NCBI GenBank assembly: GCA_021628825.1
Contig: JAJXRY010000002.1
Coordinates: 930,001 to 994,000 of the forward strand
DNA from: Lachnospiraceae bacterium
GTDB taxonomy: Bacteria; Bacillota; Clostridia; Lachnospirales; Lachnospiraceae
Length of the DNA stretch: 64,000 bases
Reading direction: 5' to 3'
Under the pieces are notes generated by a model. That model did not search any database and was not told the origin of the DNA. It was given only the letters and a program-made list of their open reading frames with translations. Positions 51,688 to 61,400 of the stretch are shown here, in pieces. Position 1 is the stretch's first letter. Every line of letters begins with the position of its first letter. A program made the position numbers and the translations under genes.

Positions 51688-52174
51688 TTTCTAAATAGAT
51701 GCCTTTTTCTAATTGAATCTTGCCACATTTAGTTTCTGTTTTAATTAGATTCTTTTCTGGAATTGATATTGTGTTATCAAAATCGGGAGATTCTGTTTCA
51801 TCGTCGTCATCATAATTATTAATTAGTTCTGCGAGATAGTTTCTGTCCCATAGCCTGACTCCGGTTGCTTGTGCCAGTTTTATGGCCTGTTTTGTGTATG
51901 CACTATTGGTTATCGCTGCGGCGGCATCGCAATGGTAAAAATCCATACCTAAACCAGCCTCTTGTACTGCTTTGTTTCCAACATTTCCAGAATATCTTTT
52001 GCATTGTATTGCATAGCTGGTGTTCTTCCGTTTGGCGAGAATATCAATACCATAGTCATTGCATGCCTGTGTTACTTGAACTTCACGAAAACCATTGTGT
52101 CTAAGCAGATCAGCTACTGCATACTCAAATTCATGACCTTCCATATTGTCTAATAAATCTAAAGTGTATTTCAT
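51635..52174 (-). CDS. Mrr-type restriction endonuclease domain protein
   Basis: About 179 aa. Start ATG 52174 behind AAAGGGGAAAG. EGHEFEYAVADLLRHNGF, then YGIDILAKRKNTSYAIQCKRY with the PD-(D/Q)xK catalytic residues Asp, Gln and Lys, followed by GNKAVQEAG. Mrr_cat enzymes cut methylated or foreign DNA. Convergent with the ATPase/RloB-like pair, forming a small defence cluster. A membrane tail may be missing through a frameshift. Confidence 0.8.
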   Translation of the reverse strand: MKYTLDLLDNMEGHEFEYAVADLLRHNGFREVQVTQACNDYGIDILAKRKNTSYAIQCKRYSGNVGNKAVQEAGLGMDFYHCDAAAAITNSAYTKQAIKLAQATGVRLWDRNYLAELINNYDDDDETESPDFDNTISIPEKNLIKTETKCGKIQLEKGIYLENDKNPHWARFIFIHWGR

Positions 52175-52421
52175 GTGCTTTCCCCTTTGCATCATAACGA
52201 AATGGTATATTCATAATATGACATATTCCATATATAAGTAAAAGAAATTAATAAAATAATGTGTGATTTACCTGCGTCCTTTTTCTTTTTGCTTTTTTTA
52301 GAATCCTATAATAAGTCCGCAAATGCAGGGACACACTAATATGGAAAAAAAGAATGATCTGGAAAAATAGAAAGAAACCAGAAAAAGAGATTCTGAATCA
52401 AGGAATGCAGGAGGAAAAGCA

Positions 52422-53991
52422 ATGGATAATAAGATGTTTTGCTATCAGTGTGAGCAGACGGCCGGATGCGGCGGCTGTACGGGAACAGCAGGTGTATGTG
52501 GAAAAAAACTGCGGATGTGGCGAAGCTTCAGGATGAACTGACCGGTGCACTGGTGGTTTTGGCGCGTGGAATCCATGAGGCGTCGGAGGTAGGTGCGGAT
52601 ACATGGCGGATGATGATTGAAGGATTGTTTGCGACAGTTACCAATGTGGATTTCAATGAAAAGACGTTACGTAAAACGCATGGATCAGGTGCATAAGGAA
52701 ACGGAAAGGCTTTTGCGGTCGATGTGACGATTATGCTATGGAGAATGTCTGGAATGCACAGGAAGATATCCGCAGTCTCAAATCTCTCATTCTTTTCGGT
52801 GTGCGTGGCATGGCTGCTTATACACATCATTCACTGGTACTGGGCTACACGGACGAAGAAGTGAACCGATTCTTTGCGAGGGCACTCTATGTAGTAGGAG
52901 AGGACTGGGGGATGGATCAGCTTCTGCCTGTTGTTATGGAGGTAGGAGAGAAAAACCTGAAATGCATGGCGCTTCTGGATAAGGCGAACACCGAAAGCTA
53001 TGGGACACCCGTACCGGTCACGGTTCCGCTGACCGTGGAAAAGGGACCGTTTATCGTTATTTCCGGTCATGATCTGCATGATCTGAAGCTCCTTTTGGAG
53101 CAGACGGAGGGTAAGGGGATCAATATCTATACTCACGGTGAAATGCTCCCTGCACATGGCTATCCGGAGTTGAAAAAATACTCCCATCTGAAGGGAAACT
53201 TCGGTACGGCATGGCAGAACCAGCAGAAGGAATTTTTGGATATTCCCGCTCCGGTGCTGTTTACAACCAACTGCCTTATGCCACCGAAGAAAAACTATGC
53301 GGACCGCGTATTTACAACGGCTGTAGTATCTTATCCAGAGATGATCCATATTGGGGAAGATAAGGATTTTGCCCCGGTCATTGAAAAAGCGTTGGAGCTT
53401 GGTGGATATCCGGAGGACAAGGCATTTACCGGTATCAACGGTGGCAGCACAGTCACGACCGGATTTGCACATGGAACCGTGCTTGGCGTGGCTGATCAGG
53501 TTATTGAGGCGGTAAAGAACGGCAAGATCCGGCATTTCTTTCTGGTTGGCGGCTGTGATGGAGCACGTCCCGGTCGTAACTACTATACGGAGTTTGTAAA
53601 GCTGACGCCTCCGGACACCGTGGTGCTGACCCTTGCCTGTGGCAAATATCGTTTCAATGACCTGGATCTTGGAACAATTGAAGGGCTGCCTAGGCTAATG
53701 GATATCGGACAATGCAATGATGCGTATAGTGCCATTCAGATTGCTCTTGCGCTTGCCGATGCATTTGGCTGTAGTGTGAATGAGCTGCCGTTGTCCATGG
53801 TACTTTCCTGGTACGAGCAGAAAGCCGTGTGTATTCTGTTGACGCTGCTGTATCTGGGGATCAAAAACATCCGTCTCGGTCCTACCCTGCCGGCATTTAT
53901 CTCAACTAATGTACTCAACTACCTTGTAGAAAATTATGGAATTGCGCCGATCACCACGCCGGAGGAAGACTTGAAGCAGATTCTTGGGTAA
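52422..53991 (+). CDS. hcp: Hydroxylamine reductase / hybrid cluster protein, frameshifted
   Basis: About 522 aa. ATG 52422 behind GGAGG. The N-terminal cluster motif CYQCEQTAGCGGCTGTAGVCGKK is shortened below 20 in description: cysteines at CYQC, then GCGGC and VC. Hybrid-cluster ligands appear in GLxNxE-type regions: GHDLHDLKLLLEQTEG, TTNCLMPP, LVGGCDGARPGRNYY, LTLACGKYRFN, and QCNDAYSAI. Breaks lie near 52505, 52660-52700 and 52728. The protein detoxifies NO or hydroxylamine in anaerobes. A palindrome AATATG-A-CATATT at 52215-52227 upstream could bind an Rrf2/Crp-type regulator. Confidence 0.92.
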
Positions 53992-54106
53992 TCAGGGTTT
54001 GCGGATTACGAGAAAGCCTTTTCATTTAATTGAATATTGTAATATAATAAATAGCGTAGTGTCATGTAAAAATGCAAATAAAAAAGATGAATGAAAAGGG
54101 AAAACG

Positions 54107-55270
54107 ATGGATAAAAAGATGAATTCAGAAGCACAGTTTACCACATTTGAAGCAATCAGTATGATCGTGGGAAACAGTATCGGGACGGGAATTATTGCAG
54201 TTCCCTATCTGGCTGTCCGGAACAGTATGTGGGATGTTGTGTGGATGGTTGCTTTTGCTTATATTGTGAATGTGATTCTGCATCTGATTATTGCAGAGCT
54301 TTCCTATAATAATGGTGGTGTCCAGCTTGTGAAAAGCTTCGAGGGAGAACTGTTTCGTGGAAAGATGAAGAAGATTTTCAGCTGGATCATGTTTGTGGTC
54401 TATGGCCTGGCCATTATGGTGGGTGTCAGTGGAAATATCAACGGTGGAGCACAGATTTTTTTGTGAACTGGTTCGGACTTCCGCTGTGGGCAGCACAGCT
54501 TATTTATTACCTCATAGCGGGAAGTGTCGTGTTTATGGGAATGAAAGCGGTGGGAATTGCACAGAAATATTCGGTGGCTCTTTTACTGATCATCGTGGCG
54601 GTGATGACCGCAGGAACATTCCTGCGTCCGCTGAATACTCTGTATACCGCTCCGTTTCATATCAATAACCTGCTGGCTCTTTACAGTATGGTCGTATTTG
54701 CCACCTCTGCAAATCAGGCGGTGATTCAGGTGGTAAAGGGCTTAAACGGTGATTCGAAGAGGATACGGAAGACGATCTTTACAGGCTTTGGTCTGTCTTC
54801 CCTTTTTGTCCTCGTTGTAACGCTGACCGTCCTGCTTGGGACGAAGGGAGCCGTGGATAAAGAGCTTGCTTATATGCAGCTTGGGGAAAGCATCGGAGGA
54901 TGGGCACTCATCCTTGCCGGAATATTTTCCCTGTTTGCCCTGCTTACGACCTTCTGGTCAAACACACTGGCACTCCGGGATGTGGTGCATGAGCAGGTCG
55001 GAACCGGTAACCGGGTAAGCTGGCTGATTGCAACCGTTCCCTGTATTCTGTTTGCCATTTTCGGGGTGAGCAGCTTTATTGTACTGACGAGAATTATGAG
55101 CGGAGTTGTGGTTTTAGTAAGTATTATGCTGGTTCTTACCTATGGAAAGTCGAGGAAAAAGGTGGGAAGCAGCCCGATCTGCGGTATTTTTCGGAACAGT
55201 TCCGTTTCAGGTGCTGATGATGGTTTCTACGATCGTCTCTGCGGTTGGCGCAATGCTGCCGTTGAAATGA
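54107..55270 (+). CDS. Aromatic/HAAAP-type amino acid permease, two frameshifts
   Basis: About 388 aa with ten to eleven helices. N-terminal FEAISMIVGNSIGTGIIAVPY is the substrate-binding helix-1 break of the APC superfamily; later LLALYSMVVFATSANQAVIQ. Breaks near 54463 (T7) and near 55190 (T5); the second corrected end reads VPFQVLMMVSTIVSAVGAML. Substrate probably tryptophan or tyrosine, not proven. Followed by an inverted-repeat element. Confidence 0.82.
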
Positions 55271-55316
55271 AAGCTTAGAAACCGCTGCTAACGCAGCTCA
55301 AGTTTTACTCATTGAG

Positions 55317-55443
55317 GTTACTTCGCCATATAAAATTGCTATTCTGTATGAATGCGAGCATAAACTCAAAAATGATCCACTGGATCATTTTTCTCATATG
55401 CATGGCAACAGAAAGCAATTTTTGCATGGCTCTGAATAGTTAC
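55317..55443. repeat. Small inverted-repeat element, family A, copy 2
   Basis: 127 bp sharing the ends GTTACTTCGCCATATAAAAT and GCATGGCTCTGAATAGTTAC with the copy at 44960. Its centre carries an extra palindrome, AAAAATGATCCA-C-TGGATCATTTTT, absent from the shorter copy. Confidence 0.78.
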
Positions 55444-55498
55444 AAAAATATAAAAAAATGAAATTACTAATAAGATAAAAAAAGGACAAATTTCGATT

Positions 55499-56504
55499 AT
55501 GTACACAGCGGACAATTTCAAAAAAAGCAGACGAAGAAACCTTTATATTAAAAAAATATCACCGGACCGGGATTTTAAGATTCTCCAGCTTACGGATCTG
55601 CATCTTGGATTTGGTTTGTTTTTCCAAGAAACGGGATCAGCTTGCACTGAAAGCGGTAAGTACCATTGTGAAGAAAAACAAAGCCGGATCTGATCGCCAT
55701 TACCGGAGATTCGGTATTTCCCTTTTTTTCCCAAAGCAGGAACGTTGAACAACAAGCGGCAGGCGCAGATTTTTTTATCCGGTTTATGGATCAATTCCGG
55801 ATTCCCTATGCAATGGTTTTTTTGGAAATCATGACTGCGAGATGTTTTTCCAGATATAACAAAGAGAAGATGGCAGAGCTGTTTGCATCCGGTAAATACA
55901 GTATTTTTTTACGAAGGGAAGACCGGAGATTTACGGAGTCGGCAACTACTTCTTAAATCTGACCGATGAACAGGGAAGGGTATTGCTTCCGTTGGTGTTC
56001 CTGGATTCGAATATGTATGGGGAGAACGGCTGGTTTTACAGTGGATTTGACTGCATTCATGAGGATCAGGCAGACTGGTGTATGGACAGGCTCCTTTCGT
56101 TAAGGCAGGAGGACCCGGATGTGAAGGCAATGGCTTTTTTTCATATACCTGTAGCGGAATTTAAAGAGGCTTATGAAAAGATGCGTCTTGGCGATAAAAG
56201 TGTAACGTATATGCATGGAAATATCGGAGAGGTGAACGATCACTTTGGTATTCCAGGATATGAAGGCACCTTTTTCCGGAAGGCAGTGGAAAACGGCGTA
56301 ATTAAATGGATGTTTTGTGGACATGATCATCTGAATACACTGTCCATTGTGTATAAAGGAATCCGCATGACCTATGGCATGTCGATTGATTATCTGGGTT
56401 ACAATGGGATTCTGAAGCATCACACCCAGAGGGGCGGAACACTGATTACCCGGCACCCGGACGGAAGCGTGGAGATTCGGATGGTTCCTCTTAATGAGCG
56501 CTGA
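55499..56504 (+). CDS. Calcineurin-like metallophosphoesterase, many frameshifts
   Basis: About 335 aa. Metal-ligand motifs of the family are all present: LQLTDLHLGFG, LIAITGDSV (after correction), VFGNHDCEMF and MFCGHDHLN, with AFFHIPVAEF between. Breaks near 55622, 55685, 55815-55835 and 55905-55925, mostly in T runs. Similar Firmicute proteins are anchored or secreted phosphodiesterases; no signal peptide is seen here. Substrate unknown. Confidence 0.82.
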
Positions 56505-56598
56505 AAGTCAGTTCATAGCTTAATGAGTGCTGAAAATCGTTTCATTGTTTTTCATAAGTGGATATGTTACACTGGAACTGCTTATGATTTTAATTGGG

Positions 56599-57989
56599 AT
56601 GGAGAAGACATATGAAAAAAATGAAAACAATAAGAGAAGTTCCTTTTCCGGGAAGATCGGTTTTGTGCTGTCAGCGGCGGGAGCGTCCGTGGGCTTGGGG
56701 AATATCTGGAGATTTCCTTATCTGGCTGCAAGGTATGGAGGCGGTATCTTTCTGGTAATCTATATTATTCTGGCATTGACGTTCGGTTATGCAATGATTG
56801 TGGCAGAGACATCGATCGGACGTATGACCGGAAAAAGCCCGGTAGGAGCCTATCAGTCCTTTGGCAAATCCGGATGGCTGGCTTTTGGGGGCTGGATCAA
56901 TGCGATTATTCCGATTCTGATTGTGCCATATTATTCAGTAATCGGCGGCTGGGTTATTAAATATCTTCTGGAATATGCACTTGGAAATGGTACAAGGCTT
57001 GCAGAGGATGGTTACTTTTCAGAATTTATCTCGAACGGTGCCTCCACGGAAATTTGCTTTATTGTCTTTGCGTTATTTACTCTTGGAATTATTTTTGCCG
57101 GTGTGCGTAACGGAATTGAACGGGTTTCCAAATTTATGATGCCGGTGCTTGTTGTGTTGTCCCTCATTATTACGGTTTATTCCGTGACAAGACCGGGAGC
57201 AATTGCCGGTGTGAAATATTTTCTTGTTCCAAATCTTGAGAATTTTTCCTGGATGACGGTAGTTTCCGCGATGGGACAGATGTTTTATTCTCTGTCGATT
57301 GCCATGGGAATTCTGATCACCTTTGGTTCTTATATGAAAAAGGAAATTTCTATTGAGGATTCTACGAGAAATGTAGAGATATTTGATACGCTGATTGCAA
57401 TTATGGCAGGACTTATGATTATTCCGGCGGTGTTTGCCTTTTCCGGTGGAGATCCGGACACGCTACAGGCCGGTCCCGCATTGATGTTTATCACCATTCC
57501 GAAGGTATTTGCCAGCATGGGATTCGGAACAGCCATCGGAATTGTCTTTTTCGTTCTGGTATTGTTTGCGGCGATCACAAGCTCGATTGCACTGACAGAA
57601 AGCGCTGTATCAACCTTCGAGGACGAGCTGGGCTGGGGCAGAAGGAAATCGACGGTGTTAATCGGTGTGATTATGCTGTTGCTTGGAACCCTTTCTTCCT
57701 TAGGATATGGCCCGCTGGGTGGTGTGAAGATTATCAGCATGCAGTTCCTGGATTTCTTTGATTTTCTGACAAATTCCGTCATGATGCCGATTGCAGCGAT
57801 TGCAACCTGCCTGCTGGTATCGAAGGTGATCGGTGTGAAGCGTGTGGAAGAGGAGGTGCTGCATGGAGAAAGCAGATTCCGCAGGAAAAAAAGGTGTTCT
57901 ACTTTATGATCCAGTATCTCTGTCCGGTATTTGCAGCAATTATTCTGATCAGCTCTGTAGCGAATGCATTTGGATGGATTTCGATGTAG
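56599..57989 (+). CDS. Na+-dependent neurotransmitter-type (NSS/SNF) transporter, one frameshift
   Basis: About 462 aa, eleven to twelve helices. LSAAGASVGLGNIWRFPYLA is the Na1/Na2 helix-1 motif of LeuT-type symporters, followed by GGGIFLVIYI and ITSSIALTESAVSTFEDE (helix 8 Na2 site). Start ATG 56599 is in frame; ATG 56612 after GGAGAAG is an alternative if the A7 there is miscounted. The A7 near 57890 breaks the end; corrected it reads FMIQYLCPVFAAIILISSVA. Probably imports an amino acid. Confidence 0.92.
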
Positions 57990-58016
57990 GTGCAGCATGA
58001 TTTTTTTAAGAGTCAC

Positions 58017-58205
58017 GTAACAGTTCAGCCATGCCCATTCATAAGCTGCCGGATTGTACAAATTGGCTGACAAATATAAGTGTTTTTCCGGCAACTTATT
58101 TCATGTCGGGCGTCTGCCCTATAGAAATGCTTGTATAAGCTGCCCTTAGTGAGCAAGCTCCCTCAGTCATCTTGCACAATCATTTCTGCATGGCTGAACT
58201 GTTAC
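58017..58205. repeat. MITE-like element, family B, copy 1 (189 bp)
   Basis: Bounded by perfect 18-bp terminal inverted repeats, GTAACAGTTCAGCCATGC and GCATGGCTGAACTGTTAC. No protein is encoded. A second copy of 188 bp is at 62240 and a degenerate piece at 60873. Termini resemble those of family A. Confidence 0.88.
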
Positions 58206-58233
58206 AGAATTGCATATAATAAATGGTAGATAC

Positions 58234-58282
58234 TTGACGTACAGGATTATGTACGTTATACTAAAAGTACAGAAAACTGTAC
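58234..58282 (+). promoter_or_regulatory. YefM-YoeB promoter and twin palindromic operators
   Basis: TTGACG, 17 bases, TATACT. Two palindromes cover it: ACGTAC-N8-GTACGT (58237-58256, across the -35 and spacer) and GTACAG-AAAA-CTGTAC (58267-58282, after the -10). YefM in E. coli binds palindromes built on TGTACA, so these are the expected autorepressor sites. Confidence 0.82.
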
Positions 58283-58302
58283 GTTTGAGAGAGGTGATTG
58301 TG

Positions 58303-58569
58303 ATGCTGGCCGTGAATTATACGAATCTACGTGATAATATGAAAGCTTATATGGATAAGGTTACGGATGATTATGAAACAATGATAGTGACCCGGAAGGA
58401 TAACAAGAATGTCGTTATGCTGTCGGAAGAGGCATACAATAATCTGATGGAAAATGTGCATGTTATGGGAAATAAGGCGAACTATGACTGGTTGATGGAA
58501 TCCAAGGAACAGTTGGAGAAAGGACAGATTTCGAAGCATTCTCTTACTGAGGTATTGGCGGATGAATAA
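58303..58569 (+). CDS. yefM: YefM/Phd-family antitoxin
   Basis: 88 aa. ATG 58303 fits the AGAGGTG binding site. MLAVNYTNLRDNMKAYMDKV and MIVTRKDNKNVVMLSEEAYN are the YefM DNA-binding fold; the acidic C-terminal half (SKEQLEKGQISKHSLTEVLA) neutralises YoeB. Overlaps the toxin start by 8 bases. Confidence 0.92.
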   Translation: MLAVNYTNLRDNMKAYMDKVTDDYETMIVTRKDNKNVVMLSEEAYNNLMENVHVMGNKANYDWLMESKEQLEKGQISKHSLTEVLADE

Positions 58570-58828
58570 AGTCTTTACGAAAAAAATGGCTGGGCAGACT
58601 ATGTTTACTGGCAGACCGAAGACCGGAAAAACATTAAAGAAAATCAATCAGCTGATTGAAGATATAGCAAGAAACGGCAACGAAGGAATAGGAAAGCCGG
58701 AGCCATTAACCGGAAATCTGACAGGATTTTGGAGCCGGCGTATCAATGACAAAGACCGGTTGATTTACAGGACAGATGAAAATAATGTGTATATCCTTGC
58801 CTGTCGGTATCATTATTCCGATACATGA
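58562..58828 (+). CDS. yoeB: YoeB/Txe-family mRNA interferase toxin, internally frameshifted
   Basis: About 88 aa. IARNGNEGIGKPEPL, GFWSRRINDKDRLIYR and the C-terminal ACRYHY with catalytic His are diagnostic of YoeB, which cuts mRNA on the ribosome. Two compensating slips (A7 near 58582 and A5 near 58628) garble residues 8-22; correct reading gives NGWADYVYWQTEDRKTL. The gene is therefore probably intact in the organism. Confidence 0.92.
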   Translation: MNKVFTKKMAGQTMFTGRPKTGKTLKKINQLIEDIARNGNEGIGKPEPLTGNLTGFWSRRINDKDRLIYRTDENNVYILACRYHYSDT

Positions 58829-58837
58829 AAATGATAA

Positions 58838-58906
58838 ACGCCCTGCGGACAAACTGATATGTCCCCTGTCAAATAGACGGGGCATATCAGTTTGTCCGCA
58901 GGGCGT
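58838..58906. terminator. Very long near-perfect hairpin between yoeB and mntP
   Basis: ACGCCCTGCGGACAAACTGA and its complement form 24 uninterrupted pairs, extended by seven more with two single-T bulges, around loop AAATA. It lies between convergent genes, so it probably ends transcription both ways, though a T run is missing. Confidence 0.7.
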
Positions 58907-58954
58907 CTGCAATTTCTTCACAGTTTTGTCTGATTCATTTCTGATTTAGAATAT

Positions 58955-59541
58955 TTAGAACACCCCGGTAATAAAGATTTCAAGTCCGATGGCGATGAGG
59001 ATGACACCGCCGAGGATAGAGGCCTTATTGGAGAACTTCGTACCGAATTTCTTACCAATGACCAGTCCGGTAATGCAGATAAAGAAGGTAATTACTGCGA
59101 TGATGAGGGATGCGGTTAGTGCCATGACGAAACCATATTCTGCAATGGTGAATCCAACCGATAAGGCATCGATGGAGGTGGCAACTCCCTGTACCATCAG
59201 TGTTCCAAAGCCGAGCCTTGTTTTCTCCACATCTTCTCCCCTGCTGCGGATTCCCTCAACCACCATCTTTCCACCGATAAAGGCAAGAAGAATCAGGGCA
59301 ATCCATGGGATAAATTTTTCGAATGCATGGAAATACTCTACGATTGTGTGAACGCAGATCCATCCGGTCATAGGCATCAACGCCTGAAAGAAAGCGAAGA
59401 CACCGGCAATCCCGCAGGATTTGTTTTTCCTCATGTGAGGCTCGTTCAGGCCGTTCGCAAGCGATACAGAAAAAAAGCATCCATGGCAAGTCCTACCCCA
59501 AGCAGGGCGCTGTTCAAGAAAAATAATACATTCCATTCCAT
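58955..59541 (-). CDS. mntP: Manganese efflux pump MntP, two frameshifts
   Basis: About 194 aa with six helices. Start ATG 59541, eight bases after GGAGG. Corrected N-terminus NSALLGVGLAMDAFFVSLAN carries the family Asp in AMDAF; the second repeat has GVATSIDALSVGFT. Slips lie near 59475 and 59525 in T/A runs. MntP exports Mn2+. A manganese riboswitch precedes it, which supports the assignment. Confidence 0.94.
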
Positions 59542-59572
59542 TTTTTGTTCCTCCAATTGGTATACTCTTAAT

Positions 59573-59737
59573 AAAAAGACCCGGATACAGCAGTAACTAT
59601 ATCCAGGTTCCAATCAAATCAATATATGGACTGCATGTATAGTTACTTCCTATACATGAGTCTCGCAATTTAAAACAAGCCAGACCGGACGGTCAGTATG
59701 TTGACTTGCTACGATATACGCTTGCTACTCCCTCATG
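59573..59737 (-). promoter_or_regulatory. yybP-ykoY (manganese) riboswitch with transcriptional platform
   Basis: Read on the minus strand: P1 CATGAG/CTCATG, the conserved GGGAGTAGC and GCGAGAC joining segments, and the GTCAACATAC arm (59655-59737) fit the yybP-ykoY fold. Downstream, CATGTATAG/CTATACATG competes with P1; AGTAACTATA can pair with TATAGTTACT as an antiterminator; CCTGGATA/TATCCGGG plus T5 is the terminator (59573-59607). Mn2+ binding should favour P1 and read-through into mntP. Confidence 0.87.
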
Positions 59738-59752
59738 GGTCACAATAATAGT

Positions 59753-59781
59753 AATTTATCACTATTTGCGAGAAGTGTCAA
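59753..59781 (-). promoter_or_regulatory. Promoter of the mntP riboswitch transcript
   Basis: On the minus strand TTGACA, 17 bases, TAAATT, ending about 16 bases before P1 of the riboswitch. Confidence 0.7.
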
Positions 59782-59836
59782 TTATTTATGACAGTTCACC
59801 TAGCCTGTAATCCAAGGACAACCTGTAATCCAGGGG

Positions 59837-60847
59837 CTACAGGGATTCTGAGGGCCGCCGGACGACGCTGCGTCGGAACTCCCGGGGCGTCATATGCATA
59901 AACCGCTGGAAGGTCCGGTTGAAGTAGCTGATATTATTGAAGCCGGTCTGCAGTGCGATCTGGCTGATCTCGCGGTCTGTTTCCAAAAGCAGCTCCGTAC
60001 TTTTGCTGATGCGGAAATAGTTCAGGTATTCAAAGGGTGTCATGTGCGTTACCGATTTAAAGGAACGGCAAAGATACCCTTTGCTGATGTTAAAGATTTT
60101 TTCCAATTCATCCAAGGTAACAGTATCATTATAATTTGCCTGCAGGTATTTCATAATGGATTTAATGAGCCCGGTACGATAATCGGAATCCACATAAGCT
60201 TCTTCCTGATTTACGATCGCATGTGAAATCATCAGATGGCAGGATTTAAGGAGAGCTGCCTTGATGAGCAGTTCATAGCCGTAGGGTTTTGCAAGAAAGG
60301 CTTTGTGGATCTCATCCAGTACCTCGCGCAGCGTGAATTCCCAGGCAAATGCCGGATTGATGACCCGTGAGGTCTCATAAAGCGTGGAAAACTGTACCCC
60401 CTGATGAAAAAGCGGATTTAAGAATTTCTGCTGGATGATGTCATTTCCAAGGCTGTAGAGCAGATCCGGGTGGAAAACGATCGCGTAGAAGTCCAGTGCT
60501 TCTCCAATTTCACAGGTGACAAGGTGGAGGGCGTTAGAGGGAATCAGACAGATGCTTCCGGTTTTCAGGGCAAAGGCTTCCTCCCCTAAATACAGACGTC
60601 CATTTCCGCGTTCAATGACTAGGATTTCCACTTCTTCATGCCAGTGACAGTTGATTCGTTCGAAAAAGGTAGCATCCGACTGGACGTCATAGAGCATAAA
60701 GGGAAACAGGGAGTTGCCATGAATCCGTGTCTCACGTAATTGTGGAGTGTTATTGCTTGTAATGTTTTTCGCGGGGATATTTTTTGCAAGGATATTTTTC
60801 GCAAGAATAATATCCTTGCTGGAATTCTTCGTGCTGGTGTTTTTCAT
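59837..60847 (-). CDS. AraC-family transcriptional regulator with N-terminal cupin domain
   Basis: 336 aa, uninterrupted. Cupin sensor (FFERINCHWHEEVEILVIERG, ICLIPSNALHLV) and two AraC helix-turn-helix motifs (TLDELEKIFNISKGYLCRSF; ISQIALQTGFNNISYFNRTF). The first 35 residues are odd: tandem ILAKNILAKNIPAKNI, from a 15-bp DNA repeat (about 60752-60810); the real start could be further in. The divergent GH31 gene beyond the repeat region is a plausible target. Confidence 0.88.
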   Translation of the reverse strand: MKNTSTKNSSKDIILAKNILAKNIPAKNITSNNTPQLRETRIHGNSLFPFMLYDVQSDATFFERINCHWHEEVEILVIERGNGRLYLGEEAFALKTGSICLIPSNALHLVTCEIGEALDFYAIVFHPDLLYSLGNDIIQQKFLNPLFHQGVQFSTLYETSRVINPAFAWEFTLREVLDEIHKAFLAKPYGYELLIKAALLKSCHLMISHAIVNQEEAYVDSDYRTGLIKSIMKYLQANYNDTVTLDELEKIFNISKGYLCRSFKSVTHMTPFEYLNYFRISKSTELLLETDREISQIALQTGFNNISYFNRTFQRFMHMTPREFRRSVVRRPSESL

Positions 60848-60872
60848 GTAAGCTCCTTATGATCGTGTATAG

Positions 60873-60959
60873 GTAATTGTCTGACCGCATCCATTCATAG
60901 GCTGCCGAATAGTACAGACCAGTTAAAAAATATATATGCATCTGGTTGTTAGCGGTTAC
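60873..60959. repeat. Degenerate fragment of MITE-like family B
   Basis: CATTCATAGGCTGCCGAATA and the following AGTACAG resemble the left part of the element at 58017; the fragment ends GGTTAC. The right half is lost. Confidence 0.55.
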
Positions 60960-61254
60960 ATATTTGCTGGACAGATGTGTGTTCATCTTTTTTTCAACGG
61001 ACATATCATTGTTTGCCGGATACTTTTGGGAGGCAATTGTTCGGCGAGTATCTGACTAAGTAGTAAACAAATGTCAATATTGTACCAATATCATGCAATA
61101 AAATTCAAGTAATATAGTAGAATCATCATTATACTGTCATTATAAAGAACAAAAAAACACAATGCGCAATCCCTGACAGGTGATAGATTTATAATATTTT
61201 TATAATGCGTTGGAAGGGACAATGCAGGAAGATATTCTTTTATACTATAAATGC

Positions 61255-61370
61255 GCTGCTTATGGCGGGTCTACATATGGCTGTGCGGCTGTGCTGTTTA
61301 TGGCTGTGCTGCATACGGCTGTGTTGCATACGGTTGTGCTGCTTACAGAAGTTCTGCTTACGGATGTTTT
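61255..61370 (+). repeat. GCTGTGCTGCATACG-type short tandem repeats
   Basis: Units of 15-18 bases such as GCTGTGCTGCATACG and GTTGTGCTGCTTACA repeat about six times. A frame of 66 codons (61210-61410; VLHTAVLHTVVLLTEVLL) exists but is pure repeat without a proper RBS, so I do not call a gene. Confidence 0.65.
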
Positions 61371-61400
61371 TCTTAATATAATTGCACAGATCTATCAAGA

